Source of the DNA: Faecalicatena orotica
GTDB lineage: Bacteria > Bacillota > Clostridia > Lachnospirales > Lachnospiraceae
Assembly: GCF_003149245.1 (NCBI RefSeq)
Contig: NZ_QGDL01000014.1
Coordinates: 117,044-181,043, forward strand
Direction: 5' to 3'
DNA length: 64,000 bases
Of the stretch, positions 17,265-26,098 are shown piece by piece (position 1 is the first letter of the stretch; each line of letters starts with the position of its first letter). Under the pieces are notes generated by a model. That model was not told the origin of the DNA, searched no databases, and saw only the letters and a list, made by a program, of their open reading frames with translations. A program made the translations under genes and the position numbers.

Positions 17265-19104
17265 AAACACGAGAAGAGGCATGGGCGGACATGGTCCCGG
17301 CAGGGGAATGGTACCGGGAGAAAAGCCGAAAGATCTAAAAGGCACGATGAAAAAGTTACTCGGATACATGAAGGCTTATAAGTTCCAGCTGTTTTTCGTC
17401 CTTATATTTGCAGTCGGAGGTACAATTTTTAATATTGTAGGGCCGAAGATTTTAGGAAAAGCAACAACAGAAATATTCAACGGACTCGTGAGCAAGGTTT
17501 CCGGCGAAGGCGGGATGGATTTCGAAAAGATCGGAAGAATCCTTTTATTCACGCTGAGTCTTTATGTAATAAGTGCATTATTCTCATTTGTACAGGGCTA
17601 CATTATGACAGGCATATCTCAGAAGATGACTTACCGCCTGAGAAAAGAAATTTCATTGAAGATCAACCGTATGCCGATGAATTACTTTGATACAAAGACA
17701 CACGGGGAAGTCCTGTCACGTGTGACAAATGATATTGATACGCTGGGGCAGAGCCTGAACCAGAGTGCGACGCAGATGATCACATCCGTTACAACGCTCA
17801 TAGGAGTCTTAATTATGATGCTGTCCATCAGCCCGCTGATGACAGTTGTGGCGCTGCTGATCCTTCCGATATCTATAGGACTGATTTCCATCATTATGAA
17901 ACATTCACAGAAATATTTCCGCGGACAGCAGGAATATCTGGGAAATGTAAACGGACAGGTGGAAGAGGTTTACGGCGGACATAACATTATCAAAGCATTT
18001 AATAAGGAAGAAGATGTTATAACCGAATTTGATGAGACGAATAACAAGCTGTATGATTCCGCATGGAAATCCCAGTTTATATCAGGCATGATGATGCCGA
18101 TCATGCAGTTTGTAGGAAACTTGGGATATGTCGTAGTTGCCATTCTGGGCGGATACCTTGTTATCAAAGATACGATAGAAGTGGGGGATATTCAGTCCTT
18201 TATCCAGTATGTGCGTAACTTCACACAGCCGATCCAGCAGGTTGCACAGGTGGCAAATATGCTTCAGTCAACAGCAGCGGCTTCCGAGCGTGTGTTTGAG
18301 TTCCTCGATGAAGATGAAGAGGACCAGACTGTCGAGAATGCAGTATCTGTTGAAGGGCTGAAAGGAAATGTGGAATTTGACCATGTACACTTCGGATATA
18401 ACCCGGAGAAGATCATCATCAATGATTTCTCTGCAAAAGTAAAAGAGGGGCAGAAGATTGCGATCGTCGGGCCGACAGGAGCCGGAAAGACAACAATGAT
18501 CAAGCTGCTTATGAGGTTCTACGACGTGAATTCCGGTGCAATTCTGATAGACGGTCACGACGTCAAGGATTTCAACCGAAGCGAGCTGAGACAGATGTTT
18601 GGCATGGTACTACAGGACACATGGCTGTTCCACGGAAGCATTAAAGATAATATCCGCTACGGAAAACTGGATGCGACAGATGAAGAAGTCATAGAGGCAG
18701 CGAAAGCGGCACGTGTCCATCGTTTTGTCCAGACACTGCCGGGCGGTTATGATATGGAACTGAATGAAGAGGCGAGCAATGTATCTCAGGGACAGAAGCA
18801 GCTGCTTACAATCGCGAGGGCGATTCTGGCTGATCCAAAGATCCTGATCCTTGACGAGGCCACCAGTTCTGTTGATACGAGGACAGAGATCCAGATCCAG
18901 AAAGCAATGGATACCCTCATGAGAGGCAGAACAAGTTTTGTTATCGCACACAGACTTTCTACAATCAGGGATGCAGATATGATCCTTGTTATGAAAGACG
19001 GAGATATCGTAGAAATGGGTAACCATGACGAACTGATTGCGAAGAACGGGTTCTATGCGGACCTTTATAACTCGCAATTTGAGAAAACAACAAGTATTGC
19101 TTAA
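17257..19104 (+). CDS. ABC exporter half-transporter, catalytic-site subunit
   Basis: A 615-residue fusion of six membrane segments and an ATPase. The N-terminus is Gly/Arg-rich (GMGGHGPGRGM). Walker A carries K411, and Walker B ILILDEATSS has the catalytic E534, but the signature is VSQGQ instead of VSGGQ. These defects mirror those of the partner at 14820: catalytic Glu here plus good signature there make one working site, and the other site is degenerate, the accepted pattern for heterodimeric exporters. An AAGGAGG ribosome binding site lies inside the end of the upstream gene. A terminator follows. Confidence 0.9.
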   Translation: MSKNTRRGMGGHGPGRGMVPGEKPKDLKGTMKKLLGYMKAYKFQLFFVLIFAVGGTIFNIVGPKILGKATTEIFNGLVSKVSGEGGMDFEKIGRILLFTLSLYVISALFSFVQGYIMTGISQKMTYRLRKEISLKINRMPMNYFDTKTHGEVLSRVTNDIDTLGQSLNQSATQMITSVTTLIGVLIMMLSISPLMTVVALLILPISIGLISIIMKHSQKYFRGQQEYLGNVNGQVEEVYGGHNIIKAFNKEEDVITEFDETNNKLYDSAWKSQFISGMMMPIMQFVGNLGYVVVAILGGYLVIKDTIEVGDIQSFIQYVRNFTQPIQQVAQVANMLQSTAAASERVFEFLDEDEEDQTVENAVSVEGLKGNVEFDHVHFGYNPEKIIINDFSAKVKEGQKIAIVGPTGAGKTTMIKLLMRFYDVNSGAILIDGHDVKDFNRSELRQMFGMVLQDTWLFHGSIKDNIRYGKLDATDEEVIEAAKAARVHRFVQTLPGGYDMELNEEASNVSQGQKQLLTIARAILADPKILILDEATSSVDTRTEIQIQKAMDTLMRGRTSFVIAHRLSTIRDADMILVMKDGDIVEMGNHDELIAKNGFYADLYNSQFEKTTSIA

Positions 19105-19130
19105 GACAGGATGCCTGAAGAGATATGGAT

Positions 19131-19166
19131 AAATAAGCCGGGAAATTTATTTCCGGCTTATTTTGT
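19131..19166 (+). terminator. Rho-independent terminator of the marR-ABC operon
   Basis: AATAAGCCGG pairs with CCGGCTTATT, followed by TTG. It lies 27 bp past the second ABC gene. Confidence 0.8.
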
Positions 19167-19216
19167 ATGAAAACGGGAATGGAAAAAAGAAGTATATGCG
19201 AATGTCGATTTTTATT

Positions 19217-19367
19217 GTATAATGGTAACTGTTCAGTACAGGACTGTGCATTTACTGCACAGTCCGTACGAAAATGTGGAACAGTCAGAAGCAAGCCCCA
19301 TCGCCAAAGGCGATTTTTATGGGCTTGCGGCGTAGCTGTTCATAGTCCTGAACAGTTACGTATAATG
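19217..19367. mobile_element. 135-bp MITE with IS66-like ends and 8-bp target duplication
   Basis: The element spans 19225-19359. Its ends are perfect 12-bp terminal inverted repeats, GTAACTGTTCAG and CTGAACAGTTAC, and it is flanked by an exact 8-bp direct repeat GTATAATG (19217-19224 and 19360-19367). Ends beginning GTAA and 8-bp duplications are the hallmark of IS66-family elements (established knowledge). It has no coding capacity. Inside are a 10-bp perfect hairpin (GGACTGTGCA 19241-19250 / TGCACAGTCC 19256-19265) and a second one (GCAAGCCC 19291-19298 / GGGCTTGC 19321-19328, with TCGCC/GGCGA inside). It lies 35-42 bp upstream of the diguanylate cyclase start codon. Confidence 0.7.
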
Positions 19368-19401
19368 TTTTTATTACTGAAGTTTAAAGGAGCCTGTGTA
19401 A

Positions 19402-20547
19402 ATGTATGATTTACTTGTAGTTATGAACGATATGATTGTGATCGTTTGTGACCTTCTTCTCTATACGATTATGTGTCCGTCAAGGGAGAACACCCGTGTG
19501 CCGGTGATGTTTAAATATATAGGCTGTGTACTGATTGTGGCGGCATATTACGGGGCTGTATATATCCTGAAATTACCGGCAGCAGTTTCGTCAACGGTCT
19601 GTATGACAGTGCCCAGTTTCCTATTGTTTTTGTATTATGCAAAATACAGGGACAGCCGGTTTGTGCTGACATTTTGTTTTATAGATACGATCTCCCTAAT
19701 TGTTGCATTTATTGGCAGGCTGTTCGGCATTACTTTGGAGTACGGTGAAGTTTATGCGGTTATCATCATGCCGGTATTATTTGCAGTCATCCTCCGGTTT
19801 GCATTTAAATATGCGGATAAGTATAAAAAGCTTCTGGCGGAGGCTGATGCGGGATGGGGACTGATGGCATGCTCCACGGCGTTGATCTATTTTGCCATGA
19901 TTTTCTTTGCCGGGTATCCAAAACCGATGGTTGAGAGGGTCGAGTATTTCCCGGTGTGGTTAGTTTTTGCAGTTGTTGTTATATCCTGCTATGTTGTTTT
20001 TATCCATTCTATATTTAAGACTCAGAAAATCAGTGATCAGAAAAAGCGGCTCGAGCGTGAGAAGGAAGTATATCAGCTGGCGTACAATGACGGGCTTACT
20101 GGGCTGCATAACAGGGCCTCATATATGGAAAAGGTTAACGAACTGGAACGGAACCGAAGTCAGTTCCGCCAGATCGGGTTTGTCGTGGTTGATATTAATT
20201 GTTTTAAACAGGTGAATGACACAATGGGACACCACATGGGAGATCAGATTCTTATTTTTGTGGCGGACGCGTTAAGGGTGGCATTTAAGGGATATGAAAA
20301 ATATATATTCAGAATGGGCGGCGATGAATTTTTTATTATTCTTCCAGATGAAGAGGAAGAGGAGCTCAAGAACCGCATATCCGGATTCCGCCGGTATCTG
20401 GAAGAAGAAAAGAATGCGGCTGGTTTAAAAATAACGGCAGCGGTCGGTTATGAGATTATTTTGACAGAGGAGAAGGAATCGCTGGAACATGCCTTTGTTC
20501 TGGCTGACAGGAAGATGTATGAAGATAAAAGAAGCTTTCGTTTCTAA
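19402..20547 (+). CDS. Membrane-anchored diguanylate cyclase (GGDEF)
   Basis: A 381-residue protein: seven hydrophobic segments (about 1-215) form a sensory membrane domain, followed by a short coiled linker and a GGDEF domain (about 225-381). The active-site motif RMGGDEFF is intact (G306-F310), as is NDGLTGLHNRASY at the domain start, so c-di-GMP synthesis from two GTP is expected. I see no RxxD inhibitory site five residues before GGDEF. There is no EAL domain. The gene is monocistronic, with AAAGGAG 9 bp before ATG and a terminator after it. A MITE inserted just upstream may affect its expression. Confidence 0.9.
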   Translation: MYDLLVVMNDMIVIVCDLLLYTIMCPSRENTRVPVMFKYIGCVLIVAAYYGAVYILKLPAAVSSTVCMTVPSFLLFLYYAKYRDSRFVLTFCFIDTISLIVAFIGRLFGITLEYGEVYAVIIMPVLFAVILRFAFKYADKYKKLLAEADAGWGLMACSTALIYFAMIFFAGYPKPMVERVEYFPVWLVFAVVVISCYVVFIHSIFKTQKISDQKKRLEREKEVYQLAYNDGLTGLHNRASYMEKVNELERNRSQFRQIGFVVVDINCFKQVNDTMGHHMGDQILIFVADALRVAFKGYEKYIFRMGGDEFFIILPDEEEEELKNRISGFRRYLEEEKNAAGLKITAAVGYEIILTEEKESLEHAFVLADRKMYEDKRSFRF

Positions 20548-20585
20548 GCGGCATGAGGAAGAAAGAGAAGGTTATAAACAAGAGG

Positions 20586-20630
20586 AATCTCCGGATGTAC
20601 AGTCAGTAATGGCTGGACCGGAGATTTTTT
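20586..20630 (+). terminator. Rho-independent terminator
   Basis: AATCTCCGG / CCGGAGATT stem, 9 bp, followed by TTTTTT. It ends the diguanylate cyclase transcript. Confidence 0.85.
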
Positions 20631-20712
20631 CATGAAAGGCAGTACCGTTAAAAATTCATTTGAAATTCATATGGTTCTGTTATAATAAATGAAACAACAG
20701 GAGGAGTACCAT

Positions 20713-21375
20713 ATGGGGAAGAGGATTTTATTTTTAGAGGATGAGCCGGTCATTCAGGATGTTCTGGCTGAATATATGAAGATGCAGGGATATGATGTGT
20801 ATTCAGCGGCAGACGGGGAGGAAGCAGTGAAGGCTCTTACGGAAGATATATTTGATATGGCAGTTCTGGATATTATGGTTCCGAAAATCAGCGGTCTGGA
20901 AGTTCTGGATTTCATAAGGGACAAATATCCTGATATGGCTGTGATTATGCTGACGGCTCTCGGGGATGAACAGACACAGGTACGGGCGTTCAATGCGTAT
21001 GCGGATGACTATGTGATCAAGCCGGTATCGCCGATTATCCTGTTGAAGCGCATGGAAACAATTTTCAGACGGGTGAAGCCTTCTGCCCGGACGGTGCGGG
21101 AGGGGTTATTCATTGATAAAGGTGCATATCAGGCCTGTTACAATGGGGAACCATTGGAATTGACGCTGAGTGAGTTTCTTTTGCTGGAGACCCTATATGA
21201 TGAGCCGTGCAGAGTTTTTACAAGGGAGCAGCTGATCCTGCATATTTTTAATGATGATTACATCGGAAACGACAGGATTATCGATGCACATGTGAAGAAC
21301 CTGAGGAAAAAACTGCCCCAGAACTTTATCAAGACCGTCATTGGGGTCGGGTACCAATTTAAACAGGAGGTGTAG
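20713..21375 (+). CDS. OmpR/PhoB-family response regulator
   Basis: A 220-residue regulator with an N-terminal receiver (phospho-acceptor D53 in AVLDIMVPK, conserved EDE near residue 9, K after YVIKP) and a C-terminal winged helix (VFTREQLILHIFNDDYIGNDRIIDAHVKNLRKKL). ATG 20713 is chosen because AGGAGGAG (20699-20706) lies 6 bp upstream; the in-frame ATG at 20689 precedes that site. A TATAAT lies at 20681-20686 with a poor -35. The stop is 3 bp before the histidine kinase gene. It probably controls the ABC transporter encoded downstream. Confidence 0.92.
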   Translation: MGKRILFLEDEPVIQDVLAEYMKMQGYDVYSAADGEEAVKALTEDIFDMAVLDIMVPKISGLEVLDFIRDKYPDMAVIMLTALGDEQTQVRAFNAYADDYVIKPVSPIILLKRMETIFRRVKPSARTVREGLFIDKGAYQACYNGEPLELTLSEFLLLETLYDEPCRVFTREQLILHIFNDDYIGNDRIIDAHVKNLRKKLPQNFIKTVIGVGYQFKQEV

Positions 21376-21378
21376 CAT

Positions 21379-22980
21379 ATGAAGCTGTCAAAAAAGACAT
21401 TTCTATACAGCATTGGGATTTCGGCGCTTCTTGTCAGCCTGATTGTCATTTATTTCGTAACGATGCTGCCGTCCCTGTATGTGGATTATATGAAGAAGCA
21501 GAACCTGAAGTCTGTGGTAGAAGTCGAGAAGGGATACATGAAGAATCACAGCTATAAGGGGCTTAAGGTTCAAAACCCGACGGGGTCGGCTACGCTGGAG
21601 ATCCCACTTGAGGGGGACGAAATATACCTGGCCGGAAAGGCCTTTAAATTTACAGTGACTGTGCAGGACGAGCAGCTCAAAAAACTTCTGGGGCAGGTCC
21701 GTAACTGTTTCGGGAATATGAAAGATGTAGAAAAAGAGGACTTCGAGGCGATCGACTGGGAACTTTTGAAAAAAGGGTTCCAGAAGAGTGCCTTGTTGGA
21801 TGAAACTGCACCGGTTGATGTGGAAGTACAGATTGATAAGGACACAGAAGTGTTCAAAGCGGACGACTCTGTTAAAATGCATATTATGGATAAAGATATT
21901 GTTGTTTTTGAAGGGGGAGCTTCGGATGAAGACAATCAGTATACGACTTATATTGCAATAGGCAGGAGCGGAAGTTCGCTCATTTTTTCCTTTCTGCCGG
22001 TGATGACTCCGCAGATGAAAGAAATTAAGCCGATTGTTATGGGGAGTATTCCGATGATAGCAGCGGTTTTGTTTTTGATTGTCATGCTTTGTTCCCAGTT
22101 CTTTTCCAAAAAGATTGTTAATCCGGTGGTCAGCCTTGCCCATTATGCAGAAGAAGTTAAGAACGCCGGGAGTCTGGAGGTGGAACCGTTCAAAATTACG
22201 GCGCGTGATGAGATTGGGGAGCTTGGCCGGACCCTGAACGAGCTATATGCGAAACTGAAAGAGAATTACGATGAGCTGGAAGAAAAGAATGAACGGCTGA
22301 AAAAAGAAAATAAGCGTCAGGAAGTCTTTTTAAGGGCATCTTCGCACCAGCTAAAAACACCGGTCACTGCGGCACTCCTGCTTGTGGACGGTATGATACA
22401 GGAGGTGGGTAAATATAAAGATACGAAGACTTATCTCCCTCAGGTGAAGGAACAACTGCAGTCGATGAGGAAAATCGTGGAGGATATTTTATATCTGAAC
22501 CATTGTACGGAAAACCTTCATATAGAATCCGTGGATGTAGATGTTCTTCTAATGGAAGTGATGGGGGCTTACCGTATTCAGGCAGAGATGAAGAAGCTTC
22601 GTTTTGAGAAGGGTGGGACAACCCGGACTGTGCCAAGCGACAGGGAGCTTCTAAAGAAAATACTGGATAATCTGTTTTCCAATGCAGTTGCAAATACACC
22701 GGAAAATGGGCAGATACTTGTGGAGTCAGAGGCAGGTTCGGTGAGTATTGTGAATCAGGGGGCACACATAGATGAGACCCTGTTGCCGCACCTTTATGAA
22801 CCTTTTGTGAGCGGCAGCGGGAAAGAACGGGGAAAGGGGCTTGGACTGTATGTCAGTGCATATTACAGTGAAGTACTCGGCTGTAAACTGACCGTGGAAA
22901 ATGTATCCGGCGGGGTAAGGGCAAAATTGAATTTCACATTCAAAGAAGACGCACAGCATCTTCATACAGACTTCATATGA
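21379..22980 (+). CDS. Sensor histidine kinase with extracellular domain
   Basis: A 533-residue kinase: TM1 (about 9-31), an extracellular domain of about 180 residues, TM2 (about 214-236), HAMP (about 237-290), a coiled coil, a HisKA region with H323 in SSHQLKTPV, and a HATPase domain with N-box DNLFSNAVANTPENG and G-rich GKGLGLYVS. The large outside domain suggests direct sensing of a ligand or envelope stress. It is translated from AGGAGGTG right behind the response regulator and is followed by an ABC ATPase and permease, the arrangement of antimicrobial-peptide or lipid-stress detoxification modules. The ligand is unknown. Confidence 0.9.
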   Translation: MKLSKKTFLYSIGISALLVSLIVIYFVTMLPSLYVDYMKKQNLKSVVEVEKGYMKNHSYKGLKVQNPTGSATLEIPLEGDEIYLAGKAFKFTVTVQDEQLKKLLGQVRNCFGNMKDVEKEDFEAIDWELLKKGFQKSALLDETAPVDVEVQIDKDTEVFKADDSVKMHIMDKDIVVFEGGASDEDNQYTTYIAIGRSGSSLIFSFLPVMTPQMKEIKPIVMGSIPMIAAVLFLIVMLCSQFFSKKIVNPVVSLAHYAEEVKNAGSLEVEPFKITARDEIGELGRTLNELYAKLKENYDELEEKNERLKKENKRQEVFLRASSHQLKTPVTAALLLVDGMIQEVGKYKDTKTYLPQVKEQLQSMRKIVEDILYLNHCTENLHIESVDVDVLLMEVMGAYRIQAEMKKLRFEKGGTTRTVPSDRELLKKILDNLFSNAVANTPENGQILVESEAGSVSIVNQGAHIDETLLPHLYEPFVSGSGKERGKGLGLYVSAYYSEVLGCKLTVENVSGGVRAKLNFTFKEDAQHLHTDFI

Positions 22981-23021
22981 AAGCGGTAAACTAAAGTTAT
23001 CAAAAGGAGAGGAGAAAAGAA

Positions 23022-23915
23022 ATGCTGGTGACAATTAAAAACCTGCAGGTATATTATGGCAGACAGCTGGCCCTTGAAATTGACCGTCCGCTTGAGATTA
23101 ACAAAGGTGAGCGAATAGGCATCATCGGTTCCAATGGGGCGGGGAAATCTACATTTGTAAAGACCATGCTTGGCCTGACATCTTACAAAGGGAGGATTCA
23201 GACGGAGCTGAAGCCGGAACAGATGGCAGCCCATCTGCAGTTTAACGATTATGTATCCACCATGTCTGTGCGGCATGTTCTGGAAACACTGCTTGATACA
23301 AGTATCAGTAAAAACAGCCGTCTTCAGGAACTGATCACATATTTTGAATTTGAAGAGTGTCTAAAGAAACATTATAAATCCCTATCCGGAGGACAGAAGC
23401 AGCGGCTTACGATTATTATGGTCATGATGCAGGATGCACCGCTTACTTTTTATGATGAGGTGACTTCGGGTCTGGATTTCGAAACGAGACAGCGGCTGAT
23501 GGAAAGGCTGCTGAAGTGGTATGAGGGAAAGAGTAATACACTCTGTATCGTATCTCATTATTATGAGGAACTGGAGCTTCTGGCAAATAAGCTGCTGATT
23601 CTGGATCAGGGGAAAGTGATTGATTATGGGGAAAAAGAAACTCTGTTCCGTAAATACTGTGGTAATTCCATCATCACTCTGGATGCAGGGGAAGAGCATG
23701 GGCGCCTGACAGAACCATACAGGAAATTGGAAGCACCTTCCCATCTGATTGCACTAGCATGCAGGGGAAAGACAGAGGAGGAAGATATTGCAAAACTGCT
23801 CATACGGAATAATGTTAACTTCAAACGAAGCAGCAGTGATATTGAGATTATGTCAATCAATGCGAAGAAAGCGTATTATCAGGAGCGCGGAAACGGAGGG
23901 GTGGACCATGACTAA
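23022..23915 (+). CDS. ABC transporter ATP-binding protein
   Basis: A 297-residue ATPase with Walker A GSNGAGKST (about residues 37-45), signature LSGGQKQRL and Walker B LTFYDEVTSGLD. About 70 residues after the H-loop (IVSHYYEE) form an accessory C-terminal domain. It should energise the permease encoded next. The last 8 bp overlap the permease start codon, implying translational coupling. It belongs to the two-component/ABC operon starting at 20713. Confidence 0.9.
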   Translation: MLVTIKNLQVYYGRQLALEIDRPLEINKGERIGIIGSNGAGKSTFVKTMLGLTSYKGRIQTELKPEQMAAHLQFNDYVSTMSVRHVLETLLDTSISKNSRLQELITYFEFEECLKKHYKSLSGGQKQRLTIIMVMMQDAPLTFYDEVTSGLDFETRQRLMERLLKWYEGKSNTLCIVSHYYEELELLANKLLILDQGKVIDYGEKETLFRKYCGNSIITLDAGEEHGRLTEPYRKLEAPSHLIALACRGKTEEEDIAKLLIRNNVNFKRSSSDIEIMSINAKKAYYQERGNGGVDHD

Positions 23916-24690
23916 AAAAAGATGCGGCAGAAGGCTGATTATGTATGAGATACGGAATGTGCTGGGGAATCCTTTTGTATATATGTTCGGAATCTTTTTC
24001 CCCATTCTGATGCTTTTTATTATCACAAAAGCGGTACAGGCAGATGTCCCGGAGAGTATGATTCCACAGACGAATACGGCAGTGTTTATTACTATGAGCC
24101 TGATCATTCCGATGGCGGTCGTATTGCTTGGATATTCTTCGAATTATTCGCAGGAACTGGAGAAGGAGATACCGCTGCGGATGCAGTTGTTTGGATTTTC
24201 ACCGAATACGACGCTTCTGGCAAAGATTATCGCACAGTTTGCAGTGATGAGCATCGGACTTGTGCTGTATACGATTGTAGCTTACAGTACCCTTGAAATG
24301 GAGATACCAAGGCCGGGCGCAGCTCTGTGCCTGATCATCAGCCTGCTGCTGTTAAGCGGGATCTTTTTTGCGCTGGCCCACGGAGTTGCCACGATCCTGA
24401 AGAAGTTCGGCCCCACGTATGCGATTATGATGGCGGTTTACTTTGGGGTGATGGTACTGTGCGGGATGATGGGGGTTCAGGTAGAGGACCTGCCTGAAGC
24501 AGCACAAAAGGTGGCTGCGCTTTTCCCGATGAGTTATATCACGAGTGATTTCGCAGGCTTCTGGACAGAGGGGAACTACAACTTTACACCTCTGATACAG
24601 TCATTTCTGTTCTTTGGGGCTGTGTCCGGGATCATACTTCTGATAGCACTGCGCAGGGAACGAAGAGAAGTCACTGAAAAAAGGATGTAA
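23908..24690 (+). CDS. ABC-2 type permease
   Basis: A 260-residue membrane protein with six hydrophobic segments in the ABC-2 pattern: a first segment after the short basic N-terminus, a large first loop, and the block GIFFALAHGVATILKKFGPTYAIMM followed by LFPMSYITSDFAGFW typical of ABC-2 exporters. ATG 23908 follows GGAGGGG inside the ATPase gene; longer in-frame starts would overlap the ATPase gene by up to 128 bp and are rejected. The substrate is unknown; regulation by the adjacent two-component system is inferred from operon structure. Confidence 0.87.
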   Translation: MTKKRCGRRLIMYEIRNVLGNPFVYMFGIFFPILMLFIITKAVQADVPESMIPQTNTAVFITMSLIIPMAVVLLGYSSNYSQELEKEIPLRMQLFGFSPNTTLLAKIIAQFAVMSIGLVLYTIVAYSTLEMEIPRPGAALCLIISLLLLSGIFFALAHGVATILKKFGPTYAIMMAVYFGVMVLCGMMGVQVEDLPEAAQKVAALFPMSYITSDFAGFWTEGNYNFTPLIQSFLFFGAVSGIILLIALRRERREVTEKRM

Positions 24691-24751
24691 AATTCTAAAG
24701 TGGAATAGGATGTCATATATATAGAATGATATGGAACAAACGGAGCATGAC

Positions 24752-26098
24752 ATGGAAGCTATTTCGCAGATTATGAAATCAATTTATGAGTACCTTTGGG
24801 GGATGCCGATGCTGGTTGTCCTGTTGGGTACTCATTTATATTTTACATTCCGCCTTGGGTTTATCCAGAGGAAGATACCGACGGGAATCCGTTTGAGTTT
24901 TTCCAAAAGTGAAGAAAGCAATGAGGGGATTTCTCCGTTTTCCGCACTGGCTACAGCACTGGCGGCAACCATCGGGACGGGAAATATTATCGGAATCTCT
25001 GCGGCAATCGCGATAGGCGGGCCGGGGGCCGTGTTCTGGTGCTGGGTGACCGGCGTGTTCGGGATTGCAACCTGTTACGCGGAATGTTTTTTGTCGGTGA
25101 AATACCGGGTACAGAAACCAGATGGTTCATACAGCGGGGGACCGATGTACGTTATGGAACATGTTCTGCACCAGAAAAGTGCGGCAGTCATATTTGCAGT
25201 GAGTACAATACTGGCATCTCTGGGGATGGGAAGCAGCGTCCAGTCACATTCTATTTGTGCGGCAGTCACATCAAACTACGAGGTTTCCCCTCGCATCGTA
25301 GGGATCATTGCAGCCTTGCTGGCAGGAATAGTCATACTGGGAGGGGCGAAGCAGGTCTCAAAGGTGTGTACATATCTGGTGCCTTTTATGAGCATTTTTT
25401 ATCTGGGGGGATGTTTGCTGCTTTTATGGATAAACCGTGCGTATCTTGGTGAAACACTGGTGGTGATTATTGGATCAGCTTTTTCATCAAGATCTGTTGC
25501 CGGCGGGATTACAGGAACCGCCGTAATGATCGGTATGCGAACTGGGATTTCAAAGGGATTATTTACAAACGAGGCAGGACTGGGCTCGATTCCGATGGCT
25601 GCGGCTGCATCCAGAACAAGTTCGCCTGTAAAACAGGGGATTATCTCTATGACAGGGCCTTTCTGGGATACAGTTGTCATGTGTGCGATCACGGGAATTG
25701 CAATTGTCAGCAGCATGATAAAAGCTCCGGCAGTCTATGCAGGAGCGGGTGATGATGAACTGTGTTTTCTTGCTTTCGCGGGACTGCCCGCAGACGGCAG
25801 CATGATGCTGTCCGTCTCCCTTGTACTGTTTGCATTTGCAACGATCATTGGGTGGAGCTATTACGGGGAATGTGCGGTCCGCTATCTATGGGGAAGCAGA
25901 AGGCTTTTTACCTACAGGGTCGTCTACATAGCAGCCGTGTATTTCGGCGCCGTGATGTCGCTGGATCTGGTCTGGACTGTCTCGGACCTGTTCAATTCCT
26001 TTATGGCAATACCGAATATACTGTGTATCTGGATGCTCAGAAAAGTAGTAATTCATGAGACACGTGCCGGGGCTAAAAAGTCATTCATGAAAACCTAG
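24752..26098 (+). CDS. Alanine/glycine:cation symporter (AGCS family)
   Basis: A 448-residue sodium:alanine/glycine symporter. Family blocks are clear: SPFSALATALAATIGTGNIIGISAAIAIGGPGAVFW near the N-terminus, and GISKGLFTNEAGLGSIPMAAAA in the middle. It imports alanine or glycine with Na+. ATG 24752 is preferred because CGGAG lies 6 bp upstream; the ATG at 24731 has no ribosome binding site. The last 14 bp overlap the convergent nuclease gene on the minus strand, so no terminator separates them. Confidence 0.9.
   Translation: MEAISQIMKSIYEYLWGMPMLVVLLGTHLYFTFRLGFIQRKIPTGIRLSFSKSEESNEGISPFSALATALAATIGTGNIIGISAAIAIGGPGAVFWCWVTGVFGIATCYAECFLSVKYRVQKPDGSYSGGPMYVMEHVLHQKSAAVIFAVSTILASLGMGSSVQSHSICAAVTSNYEVSPRIVGIIAALLAGIVILGGAKQVSKVCTYLVPFMSIFYLGGCLLLLWINRAYLGETLVVIIGSAFSSRSVAGGITGTAVMIGMRTGISKGLFTNEAGLGSIPMAAAASRTSSPVKQGIISMTGPFWDTVVMCAITGIAIVSSMIKAPAVYAGAGDDELCFLAFAGLPADGSMMLSVSLVLFAFATIIGWSYYGECAVRYLWGSRRLFTYRVVYIAAVYFGAVMSLDLVWTVSDLFNSFMAIPNILCIWMLRKVVIHETRAGAKKSFMKT

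Noticed and set aside
19167..19409. An 80-residue frame across the MITE upstream of the diguanylate cyclase
   Set aside because: It reads through the terminator region and the palindromic element and has no ribosome binding site; it is not conserved-looking.
21403..22143. A 246-residue minus-strand frame inside the histidine kinase gene
   Set aside because: Shadow frame; the plus-strand kinase has complete catalytic motifs and good translation signals.
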